Shown: one piece after another, positions 8,221 through 16,288 of the stretch
How the letters are laid out: each line of letters begins with the position of its first letter
Numbering within the stretch: position 1 is the first letter of the stretch
NCBI GenBank assembly: GCA_964618405.1
Contig: CAZUAY010000020.1
Location: forward strand, 1-22,415
DNA: 22,415 bases
Source of the DNA: JBBQIY01 sp964618405
Lineage (GTDB): Bacteria > Verrucomicrobiota > Kiritimatiellia > RFP12 > UBA3636
Direction: 5' to 3'
Position numbers and translations under genes: made by a program
The notes under the pieces: model-generated
The model's database searches: none
Told to the model about the DNA's origin: nothing
The model's input: only the letters and a program-made list of their open reading frames with translations

Positions 8221-8249
8221 TTGACTTTCGGTATGCAAAGTCGTAATAT
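8221..8249 (+). promoter_or_regulatory. sigma70-like promoter for tRNA-Val
   Basis: TTGACT (8221-8226), a 17-base spacer and TAATAT (8244-8249) form a near-consensus promoter. Transcription would start around 8256, some 12 bases before the mature tRNA 5' end, which suits a monocistronic tRNA gene. Confidence 0.7.
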
Positions 8250-8267
8250 CTGTGGACTTTATTGCTT

Positions 8268-8344
8268 GGGGGATTAGCTCAGTTGGTTAGAGCACTTGCT
8301 TGACATGCAAGGGGTCACTGGTTCGAGTCCAGTATCTCCCACCA
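8268..8344 (+). tRNA. tRNA-Val, anticodon GAC (CCA encoded)
   Basis: A full cloverleaf can be drawn. The acceptor stem GGGGGAT pairs with ATCTCCC with one G-T pair. The D arm contains AGCTCAGTTGGTTAGAGC. The anticodon stem CTTGC/GCAAG encloses loop TTGACAT with anticodon GAC, which reads GTC/GTT valine codons. The T arm contains GGTTCGAGTCC. The discriminator is A at 8341, and CCA at 8342-8344 is encoded in the DNA. It has its own promoter and a terminator 35 bases downstream. Confidence 0.96.
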
Positions 8345-8352
8345 TTGTAACA

Positions 8353-8368
8353 GCACGTCATGACGTGC
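8353..8368 (+). repeat. perfect 16-base palindrome just after tRNA-Val
   Basis: GCACGTCATGACGTGC reads the same on both strands. In RNA it could form a 6-bp hairpin with a CATG loop, which might guide 3' end processing of the tRNA precursor. In DNA it could be a dimeric protein site. It lies between the encoded CCA end and the terminator. Confidence 0.75.
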
Positions 8369-8378
8369 AAGTTCAGCT

Positions 8379-8419
8379 CTCGCAACGCGTTAACTCCTTT
8401 TCGTGTTGCGAGTTTTTTT
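8379..8419 (+). terminator. rho-independent terminator after tRNA-Val
   Basis: The stem CTCGCAACGCG (8379-8389) pairs with CGTGTTGCGAG (8402-8412) with one G-T pair. The loop is 12 bases and seven T follow (8413-8419). This separates the tRNA unit from the arginine operon. Confidence 0.88.
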
Positions 8420-8497
8420 GGGTTACCCTTTTTTCGTTTTTGAAATGTTTTGCAAGGGCTCTCTTTGCTTAGGCGTGCGAAAAGTTTAAACTTCCAT

Positions 8498-8526
8498 TAG
8501 ACTTCTTTCCGGAAATATGGCATAAT
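8498..8526 (+). promoter_or_regulatory. sigma70-like promoter of the arginine operon
   Basis: TAGACT (8498-8503, four of six), a 17-base spacer and CATAAT (8521-8526, five of six). Predicted start near 8533 gives a short leader of about 25 bases before the ribosome site AAGGCGG (8544-8550). I see no obvious ARG-box palindrome overlapping it. Confidence 0.55.
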
Positions 8527-8556
8527 TGCCTCTTCTATTTTGCAAGGCGGACAAGT

Positions 8557-9804
8557 GTGTTCGTCTATCTTTTCCGAGTCTTTGACATGAATGCTAAGTT
8601 TGAGTGGATACAAGAAGGCGGCTGTACGTCCGCAAAAGGGTTTTTGGCCTGTGGTGTAGCGGCTGGAATCAAAGCGAATCGCCTGGATATGGCGATGTTG
8701 ATTTCGGATCGTCCATGCGTGTCTTCAGGTGTTTTTACTTCAAACAAGGTGGCGGCGGCTCCAGTCGTGCTGGATCGAGCTCGAGTTTCTGAAGGGAAGT
8801 GTCGTGGAATTGTAGTCAATGCAGGTTGCGCCAATGCCTGCACAGGCGCATCTGGCTACGAGGACGCGGTTGAAATGGCACGGCTTGCAGCCAAAGAGAT
8901 TGAAATTCCCGAGGCGGAAATGCTCGTGAGTTCGACGGGAACGATTGGACGTCGGCTCCCGATGGGGCGTATTGCGGAAGGTATAAAGCTGGCGAAGGCG
9001 GCACTCAAGCCCGATGGCGGCAACGATGCGGCTCATGCCATTATGACGACGGATACGGTTCCGAAGCAGGCCGCCCTCCGTGTTGAAATCGGTGGAAAGA
9101 TGATCACCATTGGTGGGATGTGCAAGGGTGCCGGTATGATTTGTCCGAACCTTGCCACGATGCTGTGCTATATTACAACGGACGCGAATATTGGCGCAGC
9201 AGACCTCAAAAAGGCCGTGGATCGCGCAGTCGCTAAGTCCTTTAATAGGATTTCTATTGATAACGATCAGAGCACGAACGATACCTTGATTGTTTTTGCT
9301 AACGGTGCGGCTGGTGGCGGGGTGCTGACTCTGCCACATCCAGATTACGAGCTTTTTGTTGAGGCGCTTTGTGAATTGGCCAAGGCATTAGCGACGAAGA
9401 TCGTTGAAGATGGTGAAGGCGCCACGAAGTTTGTGACCGTTGCGGTTGAGAAGGCGGCGAACGATGCCGATGCGTTGCTTGCGGCGCGTGCGATTGCGAA
9501 TTCAGCGCTGTTTAAGACAGCGTGTTTTGGCGCAGACCCGAATTGGGGACGCGTGATCTGTGCTGTGGGCTATTCTGGTGCGGCGGTTGATGAGATGAAG
9601 GCAGAGATTTTCTTCGACGATGTCTGCGTCTATAATCGGGGTACGATTGCCGATGCTACGGTGAATAAAAAGCTGGCTGAGGTGATGTCAGGGCGTGCGT
9701 TTACTGTGCTGGTGAATCTGAATCTTGGAGAAGGTAAGGACGCGGTCTACACCTGCGACTTCTCCTACGAGTATGTAAAAATCAACAGCGAGTATACGAC
9801 ATGA
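8557..9804 (+). CDS. argJ: bifunctional glutamate N-acetyltransferase / ornithine acetyltransferase
   Basis: ArgJ recycles the acetyl group from N-acetylornithine to glutamate, and in bifunctional forms also uses acetyl-CoA, so the pathway runs as a cycle. The family N-terminus is clear (EGGCTSAKGFLACGVAAGIK). So is the self-cleavage region GMICPNLATMLCYITTDA: the chain is expected to be cut between Ala200 and Thr201, with Thr201 as the catalytic nucleophile of the beta chain. DNDQSTNDT and FGADPNWGR are further ArgJ signatures. The start is taken as GTG 8557 because AAGGCGG lies 6 bases upstream and the promoter fits. ATG 8587 (MNAKFEWIQEGG) is a plausible shorter start without a ribosome site. 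Length of 415 residues is normal. Its TGA overlaps the argB ATG. Whether it is mono- or bifunctional cannot be decided here. Confidence 0.95.
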   Translation: MFVYLFRVFDMNAKFEWIQEGGCTSAKGFLACGVAAGIKANRLDMAMLISDRPCVSSGVFTSNKVAAAPVVLDRARVSEGKCRGIVVNAGCANACTGASGYEDAVEMARLAAKEIEIPEAEMLVSSTGTIGRRLPMGRIAEGIKLAKAALKPDGGNDAAHAIMTTDTVPKQAALRVEIGGKMITIGGMCKGAGMICPNLATMLCYITTDANIGAADLKKAVDRAVAKSFNRISIDNDQSTNDTLIVFANGAAGGGVLTLPHPDYELFVEALCELAKALATKIVEDGEGATKFVTVAVEKAANDADALLAARAIANSALFKTACFGADPNWGRVICAVGYSGAAVDEMKAEIFFDDVCVYNRGTIADATVNKKLAEVMSGRAFTVLVNLNLGEGKDAVYTCDFSYEYVKINSEYTT

Positions 9805-10715
9805 GCCTGGAGAGAGACACGGCGATAACCATGAGCGATATGGAAACCTGCATTTCAAAGGCAGATGTTTTGATAGAAGCTTTGCCGTATATTGCGAGTT
9901 TCAAAAATGAAATCATCGTCGTTAAGCTCGGTGGCAGCGTGATGGAGAGTCGTGAAAACCTCGTCTCTATCCTTTCTGACATTGCCTTTATGCGAACAGT
10001 AGGCATGTTGCCGATTGTCGTGCATGGCGGGGGCAAGGCGATATCGCGCGGACTGAAAAATGCCGGAATCGAAACCAGCTTTGTGCAAGGGCTACGCGTA
10101 TCCGATGCGCCATCGATGCGCATTATAGAAGATGTGATCAAGAATGAAGTGAATGCCGATGTGGTTCAGATCCTCCGGGATGCGAATGTTCAGGCATCTG
10201 CGGTTTACGGCGAAACGATTTTCTTTGCGAATAAGAAGACGGGAGTCGATCCCGTGACGGGTGAGGCGCTCGACTGGGGCTATGTCGGTGTGCCCGTGGC
10301 TGTCGATACTGGGCCGGTTCGCGAACTGTTATACGATCGGACTATTCCGGTAGTCTGCCCTTTGGGACGTGGTGCCGATGGCCTCGTCTACAATATCAAC
10401 GCTGATACGGCTGCGGCCGCGTTAGCAAAAGCGCTTAAGGCGCGCAAGCTGGCGTTCGTCTCGGACGTTCCTGGCTTGCTGAGAGATCCGTCGGATCCTG
10501 ACTCGCTAATCAATACGCTCAAGGCTGAAGACGCCCCTGAGCTGATGCGACAGGGCGTGGTCGGCGGTGGTATGCTTCCTAAGATCCAAAGCTGTCTCGA
10601 CGCGCTTGACGCGGGAGTCCGCAAAGTGCACTTGGTCGACGGCAGAAAATCACATTCACTGCTGCTCGAAATTTTTACAAACAATGGCGTCGGAACGGAG
10701 ATAGTCAAACAATGA
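9801..10715 (+). CDS. argB: acetylglutamate kinase
   Basis: Phosphorylates N-acetylglutamate with ATP, the second step of arginine synthesis. The 304-residue protein has the amino-acid-kinase glycine loops VVKLGGSVM (Lys42) and IVVHGGGKAIS (residues 72-82). It also has the substrate segment GRGADGLVYNINADTAAAALAKAL and the C-terminal GVVGGGMLPKI characteristic of ArgB. An N-terminal stretch of about 30 residues before the core may carry the helix used for hexamer formation in arginine-inhibited NAGKs. This suggests, but does not prove, feedback control by arginine. Start ATG 9801 overlaps the argJ stop by four bases; ATG 9831 is an alternative. The end overlaps argD in the same way. Confidence 0.96.
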   Translation: MSLERDTAITMSDMETCISKADVLIEALPYIASFKNEIIVVKLGGSVMESRENLVSILSDIAFMRTVGMLPIVVHGGGKAISRGLKNAGIETSFVQGLRVSDAPSMRIIEDVIKNEVNADVVQILRDANVQASAVYGETIFFANKKTGVDPVTGEALDWGYVGVPVAVDTGPVRELLYDRTIPVVCPLGRGADGLVYNINADTAAAALAKALKARKLAFVSDVPGLLRDPSDPDSLINTLKAEDAPELMRQGVVGGGMLPKIQSCLDALDAGVRKVHLVDGRKSHSLLLEIFTNNGVGTEIVKQ

Positions 10716-11929
10716 AGAAGAACGATGATATCGCAGCGCTTTCCAGCGAATACATGATGAACACCTACTCGCGCACGGCCACGATCGTACGCGGCAAAGG
10801 ATGTCGTGTATGGGGTCCGAATAACAACGTTTCGCTCGATTTTACAGCGGGAATTTCCGTGCACAACGTCGGGCACTCCCACACGAAGGTCGTTGATGCC
10901 ATTAAAGCTCAGGCCGATACGTTGATTCATTGCTCGAACTTGTTTTATTCGCCCAATCAAGGGCTTCTCGCGCATAAGCTTTCTGGTCTGGGTCTGGGGG
11001 GTAAGGTTTTCTTTGCCAACTCTGGAGCTGAAGCAAATGAGGCCATGATCAAGATGGCGCGTCTCTATGGCAGCCCGACGGGTCGGTACGAGATTATCTG
11101 CATGAAGAACTCATTCCATGGACGGACGATGGGAACACTTTCGGCCACCGGACAGACTAAGATACAGAAGGGATTTGATCCCCTTCTGCTCGGGTTTGAG
11201 TTTGCCGATTTTAATGATATCGACTCCGTCAAAGCACTCGTCAACGAGCGTACGATTGGCGTTATCGTCGAGGCGGTTCAAGGTGAGGGCGGCGTTATTC
11301 CAGCGACCGAGGCGTTTATGAAGGGAATTCGCGCACTTTGTACCGAGAAGGATCTCGTGATGATGTGCGATGAGATTCAGTGCGGCATGGGACGCACCGG
11401 TAAATGGTTTGGCTGGCAGCAGTACGATGTGACGCCGGATGCTTGCACGCTCGCGAAGTCGTTGGCCGATGGTGTGCCGCTCGGTGCGCTTCTGGCGACG
11501 CCAAAGTTTTCGGATGTTTTCACGCCGGGAAGTCATGGTTCAACTTTCGGTGGAAACCCCCTCGCTTGTGCGGCTTCACTTGCCGTGCTCGAGGTGATTG
11601 AGGAGGAGAATCTCCTTGAGAACGCCGAAAAGTTCGGAGCGCTTTTCATGGAAGGCTTGCAGCAGTTCGTCGAACAATACGAGCAAGTGCTGGAAATTCG
11701 TGGCAAGGGTTTGATGATCGGTATGGTCATGAAGGGAAGCGCAAAGGATGTCGTTAACGAATTGCGCGATGGCGGACTTCTCGCCTGCATGGCAGGTGAG
11801 CACGTGGTGCGGTTCCTGCCCCCGCTCTGCATTACTGAGAAGGATCTCGAAGAAGGCATGGAGATGATCGCCGATACACTGGAGGTCATGTTTGAGGAGG
11901 ACGCCGAAGCGGAGTCAATCGAGGCCTAA
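10712..11929 (+). CDS. argD: acetylornithine aminotransferase
   Basis: Pyridoxal-phosphate enzyme of class III that makes N-acetylornithine from the semialdehyde with glutamate as amino donor; in some bacteria it also serves lysine synthesis. Visible motifs in the 405-residue product are LDFTAGISVHNVGHSH, FFANSGAEANEAMIKMAR, NSFHGRTMGTLSATGQ, the cofactor Asp in MMCDEIQCGMGRTG, the Schiff-base Lys249 in TLAKSLADGVPLGA, and GSTFGGNPLACA. It overlaps argB by four bases (ATGA) and is followed by argG after 25 bases. The preceding reductase gene argC is not in the window. Confidence 0.95.
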   Translation: MKKNDDIAALSSEYMMNTYSRTATIVRGKGCRVWGPNNNVSLDFTAGISVHNVGHSHTKVVDAIKAQADTLIHCSNLFYSPNQGLLAHKLSGLGLGGKVFFANSGAEANEAMIKMARLYGSPTGRYEIICMKNSFHGRTMGTLSATGQTKIQKGFDPLLLGFEFADFNDIDSVKALVNERTIGVIVEAVQGEGGVIPATEAFMKGIRALCTEKDLVMMCDEIQCGMGRTGKWFGWQQYDVTPDACTLAKSLADGVPLGALLATPKFSDVFTPGSHGSTFGGNPLACAASLAVLEVIEEENLLENAEKFGALFMEGLQQFVEQYEQVLEIRGKGLMIGMVMKGSAKDVVNELRDGGLLACMAGEHVVRFLPPLCITEKDLEEGMEMIADTLEVMFEEDAEAESIEA

Positions 11930-11954
11930 GCGTAAAAACAAGGAGAATTTTAAA

Positions 11955-13193
11955 ATGGCATTATCAGTTTTAGATATGAAGGGGCGCAAGATCGGCATTT
12001 GCGTTTCGGGCGGACTGGATAGCAAGACAATCGCAAAGCGGTTGGTTGACGCAGGGGCTGTTGTCTTTTGCTTCACAGCGGATTTAGGGCAACCGGATGA
12101 GGCTGATATTTCGGATGTTGTCAAGAAAATGGCTCCCTGTGGCGTCGAAACAATCATCGTCGACGTGCGTAAAGAGATGGCTGAAGCGTGCTTCAAGACG
12201 ATCTTAGCCGAAGCCACTTACGATGGTGGCTATTGGAATTCGACGGGAATCGGCCGTGCCGTTACGGTGAAAAAACTGGTGGGCGAGATGAAGAAGCGGG
12301 GCATCACCACGCTTGTACATGGTGCGACGGGGCGTGGGAATGATCAGATGCGATTTGAGCGCTATACGAACATTTTCGCGCCGAAGATGACGGTTTATGC
12401 GCCGTGGCGCGATGCAGAGTTGCTCAAAGAATTTCCGGGTCGTACGCAGATGTGTGAGTATCTTGCCAAACATGGGATTGTCGCATTTCCTGGCGGCAAG
12501 AAGCGCTATTCAACCGATGGCAATTTGGCCGGCCTTTCCCATGAAGCAGAGGACTTGGAGAGCATGGAAACGCCAATGACCATCGTGGAACCCACGATGG
12601 GCGTGTGGCCGATGAAGGCACCCGCGAAGATCGAGAACGTATCGATCACCTTTAAGAGTGGTCGTGCTGTTGCCATTAACGGCGAAAAGATGTCGCCATT
12701 CGATCTCATGGTTACAGCCAACAAAATCGGCGGACGGAATGGCGTTGGGCTCAGTCATGCGCTTGAAAACCGCATCATTGGCACCAAGAGCCGTGGCGTC
12801 TATGAGGCACCCGGCATGGAGTTGCTTGGGCGTGCCCTTCGCTATGTTTATCAGGCCATCTTGGACAAGCGGGCAACCCGTATGTTCGGGGAATTATCCC
12901 AATTTATTGGCAACCAAATTTACGACGGTCGTTACTACGATCTCTCAACTGAAGCGGCTTTCGCTGCACTTGAGACCTACGCAAAGTATGCTACTGGCAC
13001 GGTTCAGGTCGGTTTATACAAGGGTAATATTCTCTTCCAGTCCTTGACTGGAGTCAAGGCATCGTTGTACTATGAGGCCGACGCTTCCATGGAAGCCAGT
13101 GCGGGCCTGAATCCGGTCAGCTCGCAAGGATTCGCTGAAATTCAGAGTGTCGAAGCGCGGTCGATGGCCAAAGCAGGGCAGATCAACGCGTAA
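11955..13193 (+). CDS. argG: argininosuccinate synthase
   Basis: Joins citrulline and aspartate with ATP to give argininosuccinate, the penultimate step of arginine synthesis. The N-type ATP pyrophosphatase loop is present as SGGLDSK (residues 18-24), where most ArgG proteins have SGGLDTS. Further ArgG signatures are FTADLGQPDE, TLVHGATGRGNDQMRFE, YAPWRDAELL, KKRYSTDGNLAG, ENRIIGTKSRGVYEAPG and DGRYYD. The AxLGQPDE and YSTDxN forms resemble the long E. coli-type enzyme more than the common short type, yet the length is 412 residues. ATG 11955 is chosen for the AAGGAG site 10 bases upstream; an earlier in-frame start at 11892 would overlap argD and lacks family sequence. Assignment is firm; the subtype is tentative. 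Confidence 0.92.
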   Translation: MALSVLDMKGRKIGICVSGGLDSKTIAKRLVDAGAVVFCFTADLGQPDEADISDVVKKMAPCGVETIIVDVRKEMAEACFKTILAEATYDGGYWNSTGIGRAVTVKKLVGEMKKRGITTLVHGATGRGNDQMRFERYTNIFAPKMTVYAPWRDAELLKEFPGRTQMCEYLAKHGIVAFPGGKKRYSTDGNLAGLSHEAEDLESMETPMTIVEPTMGVWPMKAPAKIENVSITFKSGRAVAINGEKMSPFDLMVTANKIGGRNGVGLSHALENRIIGTKSRGVYEAPGMELLGRALRYVYQAILDKRATRMFGELSQFIGNQIYDGRYYDLSTEAAFAALETYAKYATGTVQVGLYKGNILFQSLTGVKASLYYEADASMEASAGLNPVSSQGFAEIQSVEARSMAKAGQINA

Positions 13194-13214
13194 GATCGTG
13201 AGGAGGTAATAGGT

Positions 13215-14666
13215 ATGGATAACGAAAAAATTGAAGATACGGGAGACGACACCGCTACGTTGTCGCAAGGAGTCCAGATTCCCCAGAGCATTCGCAATTT
13301 GCACGGAAAGGCTCTGGCTGCGCTTGAGCGTAACAACATCGATATCGCCATTGAAATCCTTTTTAAGTGCGTTGAGCAATGTCCAGAGTTCTCGGCAGCT
13401 CGCCGGAATCTACGGCTGACAGAAATTGCTCGATTTAAGGCAAAGAATGGCCAGAAGTCGCTCAGCCATTATCTGTTTCCGCTGACTTCGTTTTTCCCCA
13501 AACTTAAGATCAAGGCGCTTTTGAAAGCGGGCAAGACAGAAGAAGCACTAGTGGCTGTGGAGCGTCTTCTGCTCAGCGATCCGCTTGATCTGAATACGGT
13601 TAGACTTTTTTCAGAAATTGCAATTCAAGCAGGGCATGTTGCAGATGGACTGATGACAATAAAAATCGTCAGCGAACACTTGCCGACCAACAACTTGGCG
13701 GTTACTGAAGTTCTTGGGCGTTTGTATTATAAAGCGAAAAATTACCGAAAAGCTCGCGAATACCTTGAGCGAGTGCATAGAGCCAAGCCGAATGATGCCG
13801 CGGTTGCACACATGCTAAAAGATAGTGAAGCGTTAGCCACACTCGATTCCGGCTGGGAAGAAGCCAACAAGGGGGGAGACTACCGCGGTGCGCTCAAGAG
13901 TAAAGAAGAATCCGACCAACTTGAGAAGCAAAGCAAAATGGTCAAGACGGCCGATGATGCCGACTCGCTCATCACCGAAGCACTTCAGAAGATCGAAGCA
14001 GAGCCCAAGAACATCAATTACTACCTGAATCTCGTTGGGCTTTATTTCCAGCAGAAACGGTTTGATGAAGCACTCGGAACCATCACGAAGGCTCGTGAGC
14101 TGATCGGGGCAGATGCCGAATTGGATAGGCGATTCTCCAATATCACGATTGCGAAGTTTGATGCTGAAATCACAGCGTTGAAGGATGTTGGGGAAGACGC
14201 TGCGGCGCAAACGAAGGAGACCGAGCGAAACCAGTATGTCTTCGATGACATCGCTGACCGTGTGGCACGGTATCCGAACGACCAGCATCTCCGCTACGAG
14301 CTCGGCTTGCAGTACTACAAATACGGGCACTTGGATGATGCCGTGCAGCAGCTCCAGATTGCCCAGAAGAATCCTAAAGATCGCGTTTCTGCGCTTTACT
14401 ATTTAGCGCTATGTTTCCGGAAAAAGGGGTTGTTGGATATGGCGGTGGCACAACTTGAGCAAGCGCTTGAATTCCTGCCGACCATGAATAACGAGAAAAT
14501 GGATATTTACTACCTCATGGGCGAGATCTGCCTTGAGGAAGGTAAGCTTGACGATGCCGCTAAGTACTTCAAAGAAATTTATCGAGTCGATGTCACCTAC
14601 CGCGAAATTTCTAAGCATATTGAGAATATTTATGCGGCTCAAAAGAAAGCCAAGGAGGTTCAGTGA
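13215..14666 (+). CDS. tetratricopeptide repeat protein
   Basis: A 483-residue, largely helical protein with TPR repeats. Recognisable units include NLHGKALAALERNNIDIAIE near residue 30, VLGRLYYKAKNYRKAREYLE near 170, NYYLNLVGLYFQQKRFDEALG near 260, LRYELGLQYYKYGHLDDAVQ near 360, ALYYLALCFRKKGLLDMAVA and YYLMGEICLEEGKLDDAAKY near the end. TPR proteins are scaffolds for protein complexes. No signal peptide or membrane segment is evident, so it is likely cytoplasmic. Start ATG 13215 has a strong AGGAGG site 9 bases upstream. The gene follows argG by 21 bases and its TGA overlaps the GTG start of the LysM lipoprotein, implying coupled translation. Specific function unknown. Confidence 0.88.
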   Translation: MDNEKIEDTGDDTATLSQGVQIPQSIRNLHGKALAALERNNIDIAIEILFKCVEQCPEFSAARRNLRLTEIARFKAKNGQKSLSHYLFPLTSFFPKLKIKALLKAGKTEEALVAVERLLLSDPLDLNTVRLFSEIAIQAGHVADGLMTIKIVSEHLPTNNLAVTEVLGRLYYKAKNYRKAREYLERVHRAKPNDAAVAHMLKDSEALATLDSGWEEANKGGDYRGALKSKEESDQLEKQSKMVKTADDADSLITEALQKIEAEPKNINYYLNLVGLYFQQKRFDEALGTITKARELIGADAELDRRFSNITIAKFDAEITALKDVGEDAAAQTKETERNQYVFDDIADRVARYPNDQHLRYELGLQYYKYGHLDDAVQQLQIAQKNPKDRVSALYYLALCFRKKGLLDMAVAQLEQALEFLPTMNNEKMDIYYLMGEICLEEGKLDDAAKYFKEIYRVDVTYREISKHIENIYAAQKKAKEVQ

Positions 14667-15346
14667 AGACGATACGAATACGGGTGTTGCTGGCAGGACT
14701 TGCCCTCTCACTGATGGCCTCGAGTTGCACCTCGTATACCGATGCATCGGGTCGAACGGTGCTGGGTTTTCCTGGGCAAACGAGGGGGCAGACGAGGACG
14801 GATCAGCCGTCCCCCGAGCGGCTTATGGAAGCGAAGCGAGACGCAAGGTTTGCGGAACTCGAAAGCTCCGTTAGCCGCCTGAGAAATGAGGTCGACGGCA
14901 TTGGAAATTCCATCAACAGCGTTGCTTCGCGCACAGACGCTGTCTCTCGTCAGACTGACACTCGCGGCGCGGATGCTATGGCCTTACGAAATGAAATGGC
15001 CTCATTGCGCGATGAGCTGAACCTAGTGAAAGGCAAGCTCGACGCTGTCCCAACGACACTGAGCAGGCTCATGGAAGACAATAACAAGGCATTGTTGGCC
15101 GAAGTCGATAAGGCGATCAAGGCTAGGCCGATTGCTTCAAGTCCTTCATCGAGCAGTGTACGTCGTAGTAGCGGAGGGGGAGGCGGTAAGTATTATGAAT
15201 ACGAAGTCGGTGCGGGACAGACCCTCTCGGAAATTGCCAAGGTCCATGGGGTTTCGCTTGCCGATATTATGGCTATTCCAGAGAATAATTTAAAAAACGA
15301 ATCCATTATCAAAGTGGGGCAGAAACTTTTAATTCCAGCTAACTAA
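14663..15346 (+). CDS. LysM-domain lipoprotein with coiled coil
   Basis: A 227-residue predicted lipoprotein. A basic start (MKTIRIR), a hydrophobic segment and a lipobox-like MASSC give Cys22 as the lipidated residue. Residues 50-135 look like a long coiled coil (repeated hydrophobic heptads with Ser/Asp/Arg). A Ser-rich and Gly-rich linker follows near 150-175, and a single LysM peptidoglycan-binding domain ends the protein (VGAGQTLSEIAKVHGVSLAD ... NLKNESIIKVGQKLLIP). It probably sits on a membrane and touches murein. The GTG start overlaps the TPR gene stop (GTGA), with AGGAGG about 4-5 bases upstream. Whether it stays at the inner membrane or moves to the outer membrane cannot be told. 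Confidence 0.88.
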   Translation: MKTIRIRVLLAGLALSLMASSCTSYTDASGRTVLGFPGQTRGQTRTDQPSPERLMEAKRDARFAELESSVSRLRNEVDGIGNSINSVASRTDAVSRQTDTRGADAMALRNEMASLRDELNLVKGKLDAVPTTLSRLMEDNNKALLAEVDKAIKARPIASSPSSSSVRRSSGGGGGKYYEYEVGAGQTLSEIAKVHGVSLADIMAIPENNLKNESIIKVGQKLLIPAN

Positions 15347-15388
15347 TCGCTTTTGAACGAAGCGAATAAACCGAAAAAAGGAGAAAAA

Positions 15389-16246
15389 ATGAATACACAA
15401 TTCAACATCGATTTACGGAATAAAGTTGCCGCAGTGACAGGCGGCGGCGGAGTTCTTTGCGGTTGCATGGCGAAGGCGCTTGCGGAATGTGGTGCCAAAG
15501 TTGCCATACTGGATCGCCGCCTTGAAGCGGCTTCAGAAGTGGCAGACATGATTAACGCGGCAGGTGGCATTGCAAAAGGCTTCGCCTGTAACGTGCTCGA
15601 AAAGGACACCATTGTAGCAGCGAACGAAGCGATCGAAGCGGCGTTCGGTCCCATCGATATCCTCATCAATGGTGCTGGCGGCAATCATCCGAAAGGAACG
15701 ACGTCCAAAGAGTTTCTCTTTCCCGAGGATATGAAAGAAGTCCAAGAGGGTGTGAAGACATTCTTCGATCTTGATCCAGAAAGTGTCCAGTTTGTTTTCA
15801 ACCTGAACTTCATTGGCACGCTTTTACCGACACAGATCTTCTCGAAGTCCATGGCGAAGCGCGGTTCGGGGGTCGTCATCAACATTTCTTCTATGAATGC
15901 CTTTACGCCTCTCACCAAAATTCCCGCCTACAGTGCGGCGAAGGCGGCGGTGAGCAACTTCACGCAATGGCTGGCAGTACACATGTCGAAGGTCGGTATT
16001 CGTGTTAACGCAATCGCTCCTGGATTTTTCTTGACAGATCAGAATCGTGCCTTACTGACAAACACCGACGGCTCTCTGACCGCTCGCGGTAACACGATCT
16101 TGTCGCATACACCGATGAGTCGCTTCGGATCGCCTGAAGATCTTGTTGGAACGCTGCTGTGGCTTGTGAATGACAAGGCTTCGTCGTTCGTTACAGGAAC
16201 GGTCATACCCGTTGATGGTGGCTTCAGCTCCTTCTCCGGGGTTTAA
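15389..16246 (+). CDS. SDR family oxidoreductase, D-mannonate oxidoreductase-like
   Basis: A 285-residue classical short-chain dehydrogenase. The cofactor loop VTGGGGVLCG (residues 16-25), NGAGGN, the catalytic Ser in INISSMNAF, and YSAAK are all visible. An insertion between strands 4 and 5 (EFLFPEDMKEVQEGVKTFFD, then FNLNFIGTLLPTQIF) is typical of SDR-type D-mannonate oxidoreductases/fructuronate reductases, which interconvert D-fructuronate and D-mannonate with NAD(P)H. Substrate assignment is inference from this resemblance; gluconate 5-dehydrogenase-like activity is an alternative. I chose ATG 15389, which has AAGGAG 6 bases upstream, over a TTG at 15353. No other uronate catabolic genes are nearby, which is unusual for this enzyme. 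Confidence 0.86.
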   Translation: MNTQFNIDLRNKVAAVTGGGGVLCGCMAKALAECGAKVAILDRRLEAASEVADMINAAGGIAKGFACNVLEKDTIVAANEAIEAAFGPIDILINGAGGNHPKGTTSKEFLFPEDMKEVQEGVKTFFDLDPESVQFVFNLNFIGTLLPTQIFSKSMAKRGSGVVINISSMNAFTPLTKIPAYSAAKAAVSNFTQWLAVHMSKVGIRVNAIAPGFFLTDQNRALLTNTDGSLTARGNTILSHTPMSRFGSPEDLVGTLLWLVNDKASSFVTGTVIPVDGGFSSFSGV

Positions 16247-16288
16247 GGGTTGATTTTTGATTAAAAGAACAGAATTGAGCGTACTCAG

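Noticed and set aside
8268..8344. tRNA gene as an integration site for a mobile element
   Set aside because: No integrase, direct repeat of the tRNA 3' end or foreign-looking genes are visible nearby; argJ follows directly.
8740..9339. 199-residue open frame on the minus strand
   Set aside because: Antisense to argJ across its most conserved region; no family resemblance.
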